From: Tetrahymena thermophila SB210
Taxonomy: Eukaryota; Ciliophora; Oligohymenophorea; Hymenostomatida; Tetrahymenidae
Reading direction: 5' to 3'
Length of the DNA stretch: 64,000 bases
NCBI RefSeq assembly: GCF_000189635.1
Contig: NW_002476434.1
Span: 62,001 to 126,000 of the forward strand
In this document: positions 1 through 12,500 of the stretch, one piece after another
Layout of the letters: each line of letters starts with the position of its first letter
Numbering within the stretch: position 1 is the stretch's first letter
Translations under genes and position numbers: made by a program
The notes under the pieces: model-generated
Seen by the model: the letters and a program-made list of their open reading frames with translations, nothing else
Told to the model about the DNA's origin: nothing
Database searches by the model: none

Positions 1-1676
1 GTCTATTTCAATTTACTTCAGAGTTAAATGGATTTCTTTTTTTTACTTTTAAATATTTTGTTATTTTTCTTGAGCTAAAATTCTCCATTAATAGATAAAA
101 TTATTTATGAAGTAAGAGTCATAGTTTTCCAATTCTTTAGTGTTTTGAAGTAGGTTTATTCTCCCTATTTAATCTAATTTTTATTTTTTGTTACTCTCCT
201 AAAAGCTATTATTTGTGTATTGTTTATAATAAATTGGGTTTGCTGGTTCTCTCACCGAAGGAGATTATTATATTGTATGTATGTTGGATTCATATTCTTA
301 GCCTTTTTTAGTTGATTATGCTACTGATTGCTACATTTATGTCGATTATATTTATGACTACTAAATTTAAGCTTATTAAATTTATGATTGATAAATTTAT
401 TCTTTTTATTTCTTATGATAAGCTTTATCTCTAATCTAATTTGTAAACTTTTTTAAGATGATACTATCAAAATAGTTTAAAAATCTATTTTTTTGGATAA
501 GTACTTTTTAATTTTATTGTGTGTTAATCTAAATTGATTTCTACAAACATTATCTGAACTAATTAAGAAATTATAAAAAATATTATTTTTTTTTATCTAA
601 TAAACTAATAATTACTTTTTCTGCAGTTGTTCTACATATTTACTAAGAAACTTTCTATAGACATATCTTAAATCTATCGAATTACTATTTAACTTTCACT
701 ATTTAAATTCAAAACAATTTTTACAAATAGAAAATAAAATAAATACAATTATTAATTACTTGAGATCAAAAAATCCCTTAGCATAATACCATCTTCATAC
801 AAATCAAAATAAACTATAATTCCTTTTGGTCTTGATTGCAGTGACATTAACATTCTTGCCATTTTTTTATTAACTCCTTTTGTCCAAGCTACTTAATTAG
901 CTTTTTCTTTGGCACTCAAATTTTCATACTGATCCTTTATAATGCAAATTAATTTAGCTTAATAATTAATAGCATAATTTATACCAATGATTGGAGAATA
1001 AATGATTTGGGAAACTCTAAAAGACGCTTAATAGGTTTTGTTGTTTCATTATCTTTTATTAATTTGTATTATTTAATTTTGAAATTAAAATTTTAACGTA
1101 TGTATTTATTTAATTTATATAAATAAATTACTTTTAAGTTAATATAATTTATCATTTTCAAAAAAAATAAGCCTTCTAACAACGCTACCTGATTTTTTAC
1201 CTATTTTTAAGAATAAATATTAGTCTATAAAATGGTTTTTTATCAAAAAACTAATATATTAGAATTAAACTGCTTTTTAAGCTTTATAAATATAAATAAT
1301 GTTCTTAAAAAAATAACATGATAGCCTTACCAATCTTTTCCATTTCAAACATTTTTTTTGGTTTCATCAACTAAACTTCTAAATGAGAATTGTTTTAGTT
1401 AAAAGAAGTAGTTAGCTGTTTTAACTCTTCATTGCTATATTTTTTTTGTTTTACGCGCTCAATTTCGCTAATAACGTACTAATTGTATTAAGATTATTAA
1501 CTTTGTTAATCTACAAGTTTCTACTTTTTGATTATGTACAAAGCATTATACAAATAATTAAAGTACTCATTCTAATCTATTCCTTATAGCCACCCATCTT
1601 AAACAGATCTATTTTGAATAATACATTCGTTGCCTTACTTGTAAAAACTTTTTGGATCAGCATAAGTAGATGACAT
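1..1676 (-). CDS. Hypothetical protein, 5' portion of a spliced gene continuing past the left edge
   Basis: Three exons fit in one frame with TAR=Gln: 1676-1331 (starts MSSTYADPKSFYKQGNEC), 1026-760 and 428 to the edge. The introns are 1330-1027 (GTAAGG..TTAAG) and 759-429 (GTAATT..TAGAG), and all phases agree (115 codons +1 nt, then 88 codons +1 nt). Exons 1 and 2 give about 200 residues of a mixed soluble protein with conserved-looking patches (SPIIGINYAINYQAKL; VAWTKGVNKKMARMLMSL). Exon 3 opens with a Gln/Ser-rich low-complexity run (repeated QSQIQ/QAQIQ units, near 400-300) and continues as a charged, possibly coiled region. I do not recognise the family. There is no signal peptide or membrane segment in the visible part, so it is probably cytosolic or nuclear. 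The 3' end lies outside the window. It is divergent from the RBR gene, so 1677-2242 should hold both promoters. Exons 1 and 2 are solid; the acceptor of exon 3 is less certain. Confidence 0.72.
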
Positions 1677-2242
1677 TTTTTGTTTTAATGGAATACTATA
1701 TCTATTTTTTATAATTACTATAAATTTTAAACAAAAAAACTTTTAATTTCAAAATTTTAATTTAGTTAATTTTTGTAATTGCAATCTGAATAAATGCATT
1801 TGATTTTGTAAAACAAAGTCAGCTAATTTTTAAGATATTATAGATTTTTTAAAAACTATTATATTGCAATTTTGAATAAGAAAACAATTATTCTATTTAA
1901 TTGTTATAATTTTAAAACTAAATTTTCATTAACTAAATTTAAATTAAATTTCTATTTTTACTGAATTAATTGATCTATCTTTGCTGCTAATATTGTTTTA
2001 TTTTTATAGATTTTTGTTAATCATTAATCAATAAATTGCATTATTAGATATTTATCATAAAATATATTTTTATTAATAATTAACACTAAATTTCTGATTA
2101 AATATCTTAAATAAGTATAACAATCAATTCTTTAAAAATAAATCAATAATAATTTTTAGGTTAATTAATTAAATCAATCAATTATTTTCACAAATTAATT
2201 AACTTTATATAGAATAGCTATTACAATAAAAAAATTAAAGCA
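1677..2242. promoter_or_regulatory. Divergent intergenic region (566 bp)
   Basis: This AT-rich spacer separates the minus-strand gene starting at 1676 from the plus-strand RBR gene starting at 2243, so both promoters and 5' UTRs must lie here. No recognisable core element, repeat or ORF of interest was seen. Confidence 0.5.
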
Positions 2243-4256
2243 ATGAGTGATTACGATTATGATTGTGATTAAACATACTAGTATGATGATGATGACGATG
2301 ATGATGAATATGAATATGATGAAGAAGAAGAGTAAAAAGATATGGATTTTTTTGCAGATATATCAAAAGAATAGGGTATTTAGGAATATTTTTATATAAA
2401 TCATTACTACTATAAAATATGTTTTTAAAGATTAATAGCTTCTGGCCTGCAAAAATAAAATTTTTTAATGTTAGCAAATGGATACGTTTGTTAAATAAGT
2501 TATTGATGATATAGCAAGTATCGCTGAATAAAATGATATTTCTAAAGGGCGTGCATTTATGCTATTAAGCTTTAACTCCTATAATTCTAAAAAATGTGCT
2601 GACATTCCTGATGAAATTATGTACGATATTTATTATAGCGAATCTAAAGAGCTAATAGCAGCTAAAAACTCCAAAGTAAAATACCATTCATTATTAATTT
2701 GATATTTATGAAATATTAATTTATAGGAATGTTTATTATGCTTTGATGAGTTAACCAATGCAAATAGATATGCTTTATATTGTAATCACTACTTTTGTAC
2801 AAGTTGCTTCTAGTAATATGTTAAAACTTGCTTTAAAGAGGGGATTGAAATATTATTTAAGAAATGTCCAATGGACGGCTGCAAAGAAAGACTAGGATTT
2901 GATGAGTTCAAGAAGTTTTTAAGTAGTGAGTAAGAGTAGAAAGTTATATTTAAATTCATACTGAAAGACATACTACAAAAAAACAAATTAGTAATATTAT
3001 TCATAAAAGGATTTATTTTATACTTTTATTATTGAAAATACAGATACTTACTTGTCCTCATCCTAATTGTGACTACATTTCGTATAATACATCAAAAAAG
3101 CACTTCCTTAATTAGCAATTGAATATAAAATGTTAGTGTGGAGGATATTTCTGCAATTTAGTAATCATTTTATATAATTATAATATGTGTTTGAAATATT
3201 GAATTTTTATTTATAGTGTTATGAAGATGCCCATCTACCTTGTACTTGCTAAATGCTTGGAAAATGGATTAAATTAATTACTGGATAGACTGATTCAGGA
3301 ATGGATTAAATGTGGCTATCCTTAAACACAAAAAAATGCCCAAGATGCTAAGTATTAATTGAGAAAAATAAAGGTTGTATGCATATGCATTGCACTAATT
3401 GTAAATTCCATTTTTGTTGGCTTTGTCTAGGTGAGTATGTTAATCATAATGACTTTTACTCCTGCAACAAGTACAAAGAAGAGACAAACTCTAAGCTAAC
3501 TTAGGATGAAAAGAATCTGAAAAGATATACTTTTTATTCTGATAGATTCAAAGATCACATAGAGGCAGTTAAGTTAACAACAAAAGAAGCTAAAGAAAAC
3601 ATTACTCAATTCAAATTTTAGCTATTAAATTCGATAATTATTGAAGAAAAGTTCTTGGATTTTTATTAAGCTGCTTACGAAGTCTTAATTGGTATAAATA
3701 TTTATTTGTTAGATATAATTTATAAAAAGCTAACATAAAATAAAATTTAAAAAAAATAGAGGCCAAGAAAGCTACCGCTTATACATATCCTATAGGATAT
3801 TATATAGAAGATAATAAAATAGAATTTTTTGAATTTTAGCAAGGTTAAGTTGAGTCTTAATTAAATATTTTTGAAGACTTATTAGCTTATAAAAGTTATT
3901 TGAGTTTTTCCTCAATTAAAAAGGACATAAATTCTCAATTCACCAAATATAAATAAGATGTTGAATAAAAGACTAACTAAGTACTTGATTATTTAAATAA
4001 AATGCTATTAGACTTTAGAAATGGTAAAAAAACTTATCACCAATTATAAAATTTTAACGATTTATATTTTTTAATAATAGAAATGCCTTAAATTTAAAGA
4101 GCAAAGTCAAATAGACCAAAAGCTCCTTCCTTACAAAAATAAATATCCAAAACAAAGTAGCAAAAATTCTCTTGTGAAAAATGCAAAATAAAACCTGCTG
4201 AAAATGACTTTGGGTTTTGTAAAAAATGTTATGATTCACTACCATAGTAAAGATGA
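2243..4256 (+). CDS. RBR-type (Ariadne-like) E3 ubiquitin-protein ligase
   Basis: Six exons, 2243-2375, 2431-2675, 2727-2990, 3044-3160, 3217-3691 and 3760-4256, join in phase to 576 residues, close to the usual Ariadne length. The N-terminus is an Asp/Glu/Tyr-rich acidic stretch typical of Ariadnes, followed by a helical UBA-like segment. RING1 begins at residue 127 ([21 protein letters not shown]). The IBR follows ([19 protein letters not shown]). RING2 spans about 294-340 ([28 protein letters not shown]); C307 in GCMHM is at the position of the catalytic cysteine that forms the ubiquitin thioester in RING/HECT-hybrid ligases, and plant Ariadnes also have GCMH here. The C-terminus ends with a CEKC..FCKKC four-cysteine knuckle, like the RanBP2-type finger of some plant Ariadnes. 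Expected role: transfer of ubiquitin from an E2 via C307. The five introns are 51-68 nt. ATG 2243 is chosen because it opens the acidic region; the first donor (2376) was placed by frame. Confidence 0.9.
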
Positions 4257-5154
4257 TGAATCATTAATTAGAGAATAGAATATTTAACATATTTATTATC
4301 TGTTAATTTATTTTTTTAAATAAGTTAATATTTATTATTTGCTAAAATATTTAACTAAAGAAACATATTATAAACTTTCCAATAAATTTGCATATCATAA
4401 TATATTTACTAATAAAGGCTTAATTTTGAAAAATTATTGAAAATATTATTTTACATTAGCTCTGTAAATTTAATAAATTTTTTTCTATCCTAAGATAAAG
4501 CCAAAAAAGACAAGTAACACTAAATATTAATTAAAAAATAATAATCTCTACAAAATAGATAAGTGTATATTATTTAAAAAATCATATTTTTAAAATTTTT
4601 AGTTGCTTAAAGAGTTTAAAAGTAATTTAAATAAATAAATAAATATAAATCTTTATTATATCTCATTTCTTTTAATAGAATTTATTATTTTTACTATTTT
4701 AAAAATTAACTATTAAACAAATTAATAATTATCCCTGAAAGTATTTTGAAAGAAACTTCATTCTTGTAATTAAATTTGTAAGTTTAATTTTTATTTTATT
4801 TCTTTTATAGAGCAATTAATTTAATTTCGTTTTAGTATGACGATTAATATAAATTTATTATTTGATATTTTTTAGGTTACAAATTGTGATCTAAATTTAC
4901 AAATTTAATTAAATGACATATTATCAGTTATTAATTAATAGATATATTTTGTTGGAAGGTTAAAAAAAATACTTACATCCTTTTAAAAATTAAGTCTGTA
5001 AATAAACACATACTTTAATATCTATTTTGATCCAAAATGTTAAGCTGTTTTTTTTTATTGTTTTTACTTTAGTTTATTGATCACAACTTAATTTTATTTA
5101 GCTCTTAATAAAAAAATTGATAATTCTTTATAAATAAGGAAAAAATTTGAGTTT
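4257..5154. other. Intergenic, 3' of the RBR gene
   Basis: About 0.9 kb of very AT-rich DNA with TGA in all frames at short intervals. I see no coding segment, RNA gene or repeat shared with the downstream duplication. Confidence 0.5.
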
Positions 5155-6553
5155 GTTTTTGGCTTTTTAATGAGTTTACTTTATATTATATAATAAAATT
5201 TAATTAAAAACCCAAAAGCATGATAAAAAATCAATATTAATTTTTAATAATCTATTTTCACATTTTACGCTGCTTTGGATTTAAAAGCTAATTTTTTTAT
5301 AAATAAATGCCAGACAGACATATTTAGTAAATCAAAAAACATTTTTTATTTTTAAATGAATTGTTACATATTAAATTTTGTCAGAAATTAAATTAATAGA
5401 AGTAAAAGTGATTTACATATTTATAGTTACTGAAATAGAATCTTGTTCATTTATTAATAAAAGAATTGAGAAAAATTAGATTTTTTCTATTCTGTTACTG
5501 TTCAGAATATTTCTAAATTTAAATAAAAATAATTGACAGTAATAATTGAGTCAATTAAAGCAAAATTGGATATTTGAAATTTAACAACATAATTTTATTA
5601 AATTAAATTACTCTAACTCTAATATTCGTTTCTATATATATTTTGTAAAAAAGTTATTTAATTAATTGGTGGGAGTATTAGTGAAAAAATATTAATTTTC
5701 ACTTGATTATGTCATATATTTTTATTACCACAAATTTGATATATTTGTGGTTTATAATTGTATTATTTGAATTGAATCTTCAGTAAAAAAATAATTAACA
5801 TTTTGAGCTATCAAACACCTAAAATTAAAAAATAATCAGAAATTCAAAAATTGTAAGGTTTAATTTTTAAATAAGAAAATTAATTTGGGTTATATTATGA
5901 AGAAAACGCAAAAATCAAATTGAAAAATTTTTAAACATATTAACAGCTTACAGTTTCTGATAAAAAATCAGAAAATTTTATGAGTTTTCATTTTAAAAAT
6001 TAAAAATATTGAGGTAAAATAATATCTAAAAAAAAAAAAACACATTTTATTACATTGTTATTTTTTAGGTATTGATCCCTTAAATTTTGCACTAATATTA
6101 AAAAGGATACTTCCTAGAAGAAAAAAGTAAATTTATATTGCTAAAAACTATTTACTTAATTACTACAATAATAAGGTCATTTAATAATTTCAAAAAAACT
6201 CTTAGAACACATAAATCAGCTTAAGATTTATCTCAAAACAAAAAAAAAGCATTTTGAAATTTATTTATGGTAAATAAAAATAATAAATAATGAAATAGAT
6301 TTTAAATTATATTTATTACATTTTTTTGTTAATCAAACTCTTAATTCCGACAACATATCTTTATTTTTTATACATTCTTACTAAATTATTTGTAAACAAT
6401 TTAATCTTATACTTTCAAGCGTTTATTAAACATAGATAAATTTACAAAAGTTTAACATTCAATTTATTAACTGTAAATCTTATTTATTTGAAGTAAAAAA
6501 TAATAATAATTAGAAGTAAACAAAAAACAAAAAATTAATTAATAATTATTCAA
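5155..6553. promoter_or_regulatory. Upstream region of gene A, duplicated upstream of gene B
   Basis: This is AT-rich non-coding DNA. It aligns with 17390-18815 upstream of gene B, including ttatttttaaatgaatt near 5350/17571 and ttatttgaagtaaaaaa just before the gene. The promoter of gene A must lie here; no defined motif was identified. Confidence 0.5.
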
Positions 6554-9500
6554 ATGAGTTAATATAAAAGACTAGTTTACATTTTATATATTACCATCGT
6601 GTCCTATCTTTAGAATATCGCATGCTTGAGTTTAGATTTATCAGAATCGTCTCCTTGCTTCTAAATATAAAGTTTTGGAGGTAAATATTACTAGCTGTTG
6701 ATGATTTATTTGTTATATAATTATAAAATCTTCATAATTTCATCATTTTTTTTAATCATAATTTAGGAAATTAAGCCTCTGTAACAAGTATTGTATACAT
6801 AGATGGAACCACTTTAATAAGTGTTAGCGATTCTCAAGGATATAATTATATTTATGATGTTTTTAATGGAGGTATCCAACAAACCACAATAACTGCTAAT
6901 CCCCCTATCCTTGGATAAATTTTTTATCCAAATTTAATCAGAGCAACCTTAACTTAATAAAGACTTTCTATTGTTGATTTAACTTTGAAATAAGAAATAT
7001 TAGGCATACAAAATCAAGGTTTTTTTTCTTTAGTAAATAAAATAGCCATTCATTTTCACATTAAAATATAGGATAAAATACAGTCTTTCTTTCATTAATT
7101 AGGGTTGATTTAAGTAGGACTAAATAGCAATAATTATAAAGAGATCCATAAAGACCTTCTTCATTAATTATTTTAAATAATAAAAATACATAGACAATAC
7201 AAATAAAACCTTCTTCTCTAGATAATAATTTCTATCCTTCTACAGATAATTAGGATTATTTAAGTAATTAATTTCTTTAATTATAAAATAATTAAATATG
7301 TCTGTGATTAAATTTTAGTTTTCTAAAAAATTAATTAGCCAAAAATTTTGATTTTAATTTATTTTTCAAATCTTACATCTGAAAAAATATTTTATTTGAT
7401 TTTTAATTTAAATTAATAGTTTAAGTTCAAGGTCTTTCTAAGGGATAACAAGGAATTTTTGGAACAAATTCTTAGAATTCAATTAATTAATATTAAGTTA
7501 TAGAAGATTATGCAGTTAATCCAAATTAAAATTTCGCTTCGATCATATCTGGAGGAACAGCATCATTAATTATAGCTCTTAATTCTGGTTTTTACTCTAG
7601 CATATATTCTTATCTAATCAATTTATCCATATTGAATTAACAAAAACCCTTAGATTATGTATCCCCAATAGTTTTACCTGCATCTGTAAACGCATTTAAG
7701 TTAATGAATTCCACTAACTATCTTTTAATTTCTTACGGAGCAGCTACTAATTTTTAGTAAGGATAAGGTTAATAAGGAGGTGGTGGAGGAGGAGGTGGAG
7801 CAAATTAAATTAGTTCTCCATTACCTTTATAATAAAATAGTCTATGTGTTTATGATTTTGGAAAAGCCTCAAATTTGGCAGGATCAAGCTATGGAGTAGA
7901 TACACTATCGATTTTACATAATCCAATAATTTGTAAAAATATGGGTAAAATATATTTTAAACTGAAAATTAAATTAATAAATTTATTCATTTTAATAGAT
8001 AGATTTATTTTAGAGTATTTAAATATAAAATTAATTAATTAATTTATAAAATAGGCACAAATATTATTATGGGAATATAAAATATCTATATGAATAATAA
8101 AAACTATGTGATTTTCTCTTTATAATCCTAATCTATCTTTATTTTTGAAAATAATGATTTAATCAATTCAAAGTTTTCAATTTCAAATAGTAATTTGATT
8201 AATGTTTCTTAATAAAATAATGGTAGTATCTTGATTATGTTATAAATCCCTAATACATCTGTTTTAGTTATCGGCACATCATAAGGATTAGTTGAATCTT
8301 TTGATATTTAAGATCCTAATTTGATTTCCCAATCTACTTAACAGTAATCTTAAAATATATAAATCTCACCTCTTTATAGTAAAATTGGAATAGGTATTTA
8401 ATTTATTTGATTCTTTATTGTTATATTAAAAAAATATTAATTTTATTCGTATTAGGAATGAATGGATAAACTATAGGAGATATGTTATTTGATAATGTGT
8501 CATAAACTTTAATAGGCATAACAAAACAAGGCTAATAAGGATAATAAAATAATTAATAATATTTTTTTTTTTAGTACAATTTAACAAGTTAATAAAGAGT
8601 TTAAAATTTAAATAAAAATTATCAAGGGGGTTAATAAAATTAAATGACTGTAGAATAAACTGTTGTGTTTTCTACTCCCCCTAGTTTTTTAACTTTAACC
8701 AGTGTTACAAATTCATATTATCTAAACCCAAGCTAAGGATCAAAATGTCCTCCACAAATCCCTAATCCTGCTCCAAATATTACATCTGTCAAAATCTTAT
8801 CTTTAAATACTAAAAATCAAGCATATATTTTAGATGTACAAAAAGACAATTTAAACCCTTTACTTATTCCTGGAATGCTTTCTTATACTTCTGAATTGAA
8901 TAATTAATATGTTGTAACACTTCTTGTGACACAACCATTTTAATTTAGCTAATACTGTATTTCGAATCAAAAATAAAATAGACTACTGTTAAAAGAAAAT
9001 TAATAATAATATCTTACTTCTTCAGATAATATTCATAAATAAAATAGAATTCTTCAATCTATATAAATAAGCTTAAATATATACATAATAGACTCTAAAG
9101 GAGTATCTGTGTTTAAAACAAATAGCAATTTTTACTAATTATCTTCTATTAGTAACGCACCTCTATAATTTGTAAAAGATTCAGTATAAAATATGTTTGT
9201 TGTATTTTAGAGCTCAATTATGGTAATAAAACCTGCTCTCAATACTCCCTCTAGCATTCAAAATACAACTATAACTTTATAATAGATTTCTACTTTGACT
9301 TAGGTAGCAGATATAGTTTAAATATAAAAAGTTACAATAATTAACCCATTAAATCAAATGTTTATTTAACTAAGTATGAGTGATGGTTCATTAATAACTG
9401 TTTTAATTTCATATAGTTAGATATGGTTTTAAAATTAAAATTTAGATCTTTAACTAGCATTATTATTCACCGTAAATAGTTCCTCAAACCCTACAGTTAA

Positions 9501-12500
9501 ATCTCTTTTGACATACAATAATATTTACTACATGTAATCACAAAATATATTAGTAGTATAATATAATAATAATATAGATTACTTATAATACAATATGACT
9601 TCTTAATCTTTAAATTAGTTCCTTACTTTATACAATATTTCTGATAGTAATTCTAGATTTATTTCAACATCTTCAGATAACTCTCTTTACTAAATAATGT
9701 CAGATGGTTAAATTATTAAGTAATTATCATTCAATAAAATTAATTTTTATTTATTTTTTTATTTATTTATTTATTTATTTATTAAAAATAACAAAAAGGA
9801 TATATGCTCCTTAATGCTACAATTAAAGCTGTTTTAATACAACCTGCTCGATAAAAACTATGCTTAACACCTTACCTGCAAATAATTTGTAAGATATTTT
9901 GCAAAATACCACATCCAATATATTAATTAGATAAGAATAAATATACAACTAGGTGCTTTACTACTCAAATATTATTAATTATATAGCAAACATATAAATA
10001 AAAAGATATTTTTATTTTGGAAGTGGCAGTGTTTACAATATTTAGTATATTCATTATGAATAAATAGTCTCCTAACAATACTTAATATAATACAACATAA
10101 CATTAAGACTCAATATTCACACATTTAACATATCTTTACCATCTAACACTTCAGGATCTTAATAAAATTTACCTCCTATTACTATTTATGGTGATTCTCC
10201 ATACTTTTTTGATAATTATATTTAAATTTCATTTAGAAATATTTAATGGAAAGTTAATTTTGATAATTATTAAGACCCTACTTAGCCACTATTCTAAATA
10301 GCAAATAAAATATGTAGCTTTGAAAGATTTAGCATCTTGACTTACTCTATGTAAATATATTTATTATTAATTGTTAACATACTTAATAATTTTTATTAAC
10401 TAAATTAGACTTAATACCAAATCTATTATTGATAATTTCAATTAATTCTTGATTTTATAGGGTTCTGCAGCCTATTTTAGAAATATAACTATCTAAAATA
10501 AGAATTACAATGGAGCTAATTATTTTATACAGGTCCCTTCAACTGCTTTTAGCCTCACACTTGAAAACATAACTGTTTAAAATTGCAAATTTGAATCAAC
10601 TGTTTTTGTTTCTGCCTCAAATTAATTAAGTTTAAATGCTACAAATATTAAGTTTTAAAATAATTAGATTACTTTATCTCAAAATAATCCATAATTGAGT
10701 ACTTTTATTAGTGCATAAAGTATCACTCTTTAAGGATTTTAATTTTAATAAAATGCAATTTAATCAGTAATGCTTTTTGGTAAATTTATTATTATGAATT
10801 AAAATATATTTATAATTAAAAATTTTTTTTAGGTAAAACTGACTAATCTTAGTTTTTTGTTGCAAACATAAGCAATAGCTCAATTACATAAAACGCATTT
10901 TTTATTTATGAGTATAGTATTAATACCTTGATATTATAGGTTGAGTTTTTGCAAACCATTCTGAGTTCTACTTATGTTAATCTTACATAAATTACAATTT
11001 AATAAAATCAAGTATTTTAAAATAATTATGATTAATCTACTTTTAATTAATATCTTTAAGTCGTGAATAATGATCAAGGTCAAGGTTAACAACCACCATT
11101 CAATTAGATTAATGATACGTATACTTTTATTAGCACTGTTGTACAGCAACAATACTTTTTCTTTTAAACTAAATACATCTAATAAGTATTCATTCAAAAT
11201 GCAAATATCTCAGATAATATCAATATAGGGTTTTATTAGAGTTCTTTCCTAAACTTGTTTTAAGCTGACACTTTAAGCTATAAAAATACCTGGCTAAATT
11301 AATCATAACCTAATTCTGCATGCATAAAAATTACAGAATACAATAATTTATAGTTTTCATTAACTAAATCTAAATTAGAAAATTTATATATTTAAAATGA
11401 TTATCTAATTTATCTAAAGACTTCTTAACTTTTATCCTAAAATTAATAATAAATTTCTCATTTTAAAATTGATGGACTGAGTATAAAGAACATTAAAATA
11501 GCAACTCTTATAGAGTATAATTAGGCTTCAATTATATTTTTTAATAGTTTGTAAAATACTCAGATATCTCTGAATAATTTAAATGTAGCAAACATCTTGT
11601 TACAAACACCTTTAAATGTTTTTTATGACATGGCTTCTACTTTGAGCTTGCTCGCTCCTTTTTCATAGGCATCATTAACTAATTCACAATTTCTGAATTT
11701 CTATACTTAGAGTATTAAGGTAAAGCTTAAATATTATTTTTTTTAAAAAGAATAAATTTACTTAAATTTTTATTAGACCCTCAAAATTAAAAAAAATGTA
11801 TTTTTTGAAAAAAAAATTTAAAAATTAAATTTAGTCAATTATGATAAGGGTGCTAATATTTTATTAATTTACTAATATATATTTCAAAACAATTTAAAAT
11901 TAATATAATTTAATATAATAGGAAGTACTATATATGAATGTTTAAAATTTAACAATGGATACTAATCATTTCGAAAATAACTAATTTTAAACAAATGCTC
12001 CTTTACTAGGAACAAATGGAGGTTTTATGTTAATTTAGTCTTAAAATTTAAATATGACCAATAATTCTTTTTATAGAGGCACAAGCTATAATGGAGCAGC
12101 AATATCTCTCACTCCATCTTCATCAAACTCTAATTTTAATTTTAAAAGTTGTTCCTTTTCAAATATGATAAGTTAATAATATGGTGGAGCAGTTTACATA
12201 AATAATCCTCCTGCGAATACTACTTTTTCTTTCATCTAATGCTAATTTACATCTCTATTAGCTAGGGAAGGAGGATCAATCTATTCTTATTATTTTATAA
12301 ATAAAGGATTAAATAATAAAATTCCATAAATTCCTAATATTATTATAGCTTCCCCTTCATTAAATTAAACATTTGCCAGTAATTAAGGTAGCTTTTTTTC
12401 ATTCTATAATATGAATGTTAGCTTAAGTGATGCTTTATTAGATATTAATAATCCTTAAAAGCAAATCAATATTTAATAATAAAGTTTATTTTAGCAGTTA

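Noticed and set aside
467-759. Read-through of exon 2 of the first minus-strand gene to TGA at 467-469
   Set aside because: The sequence past 760 becomes low-complexity, and a GTAATT donor plus an in-phase acceptor before a clear Gln-rich exon explains it better.
2235-2477. Minus-strand His-rich frame
   Set aside because: It is the antisense shadow of the Asp-rich N-terminus of the RBR gene (GAT repeats read as ATC/CAT).
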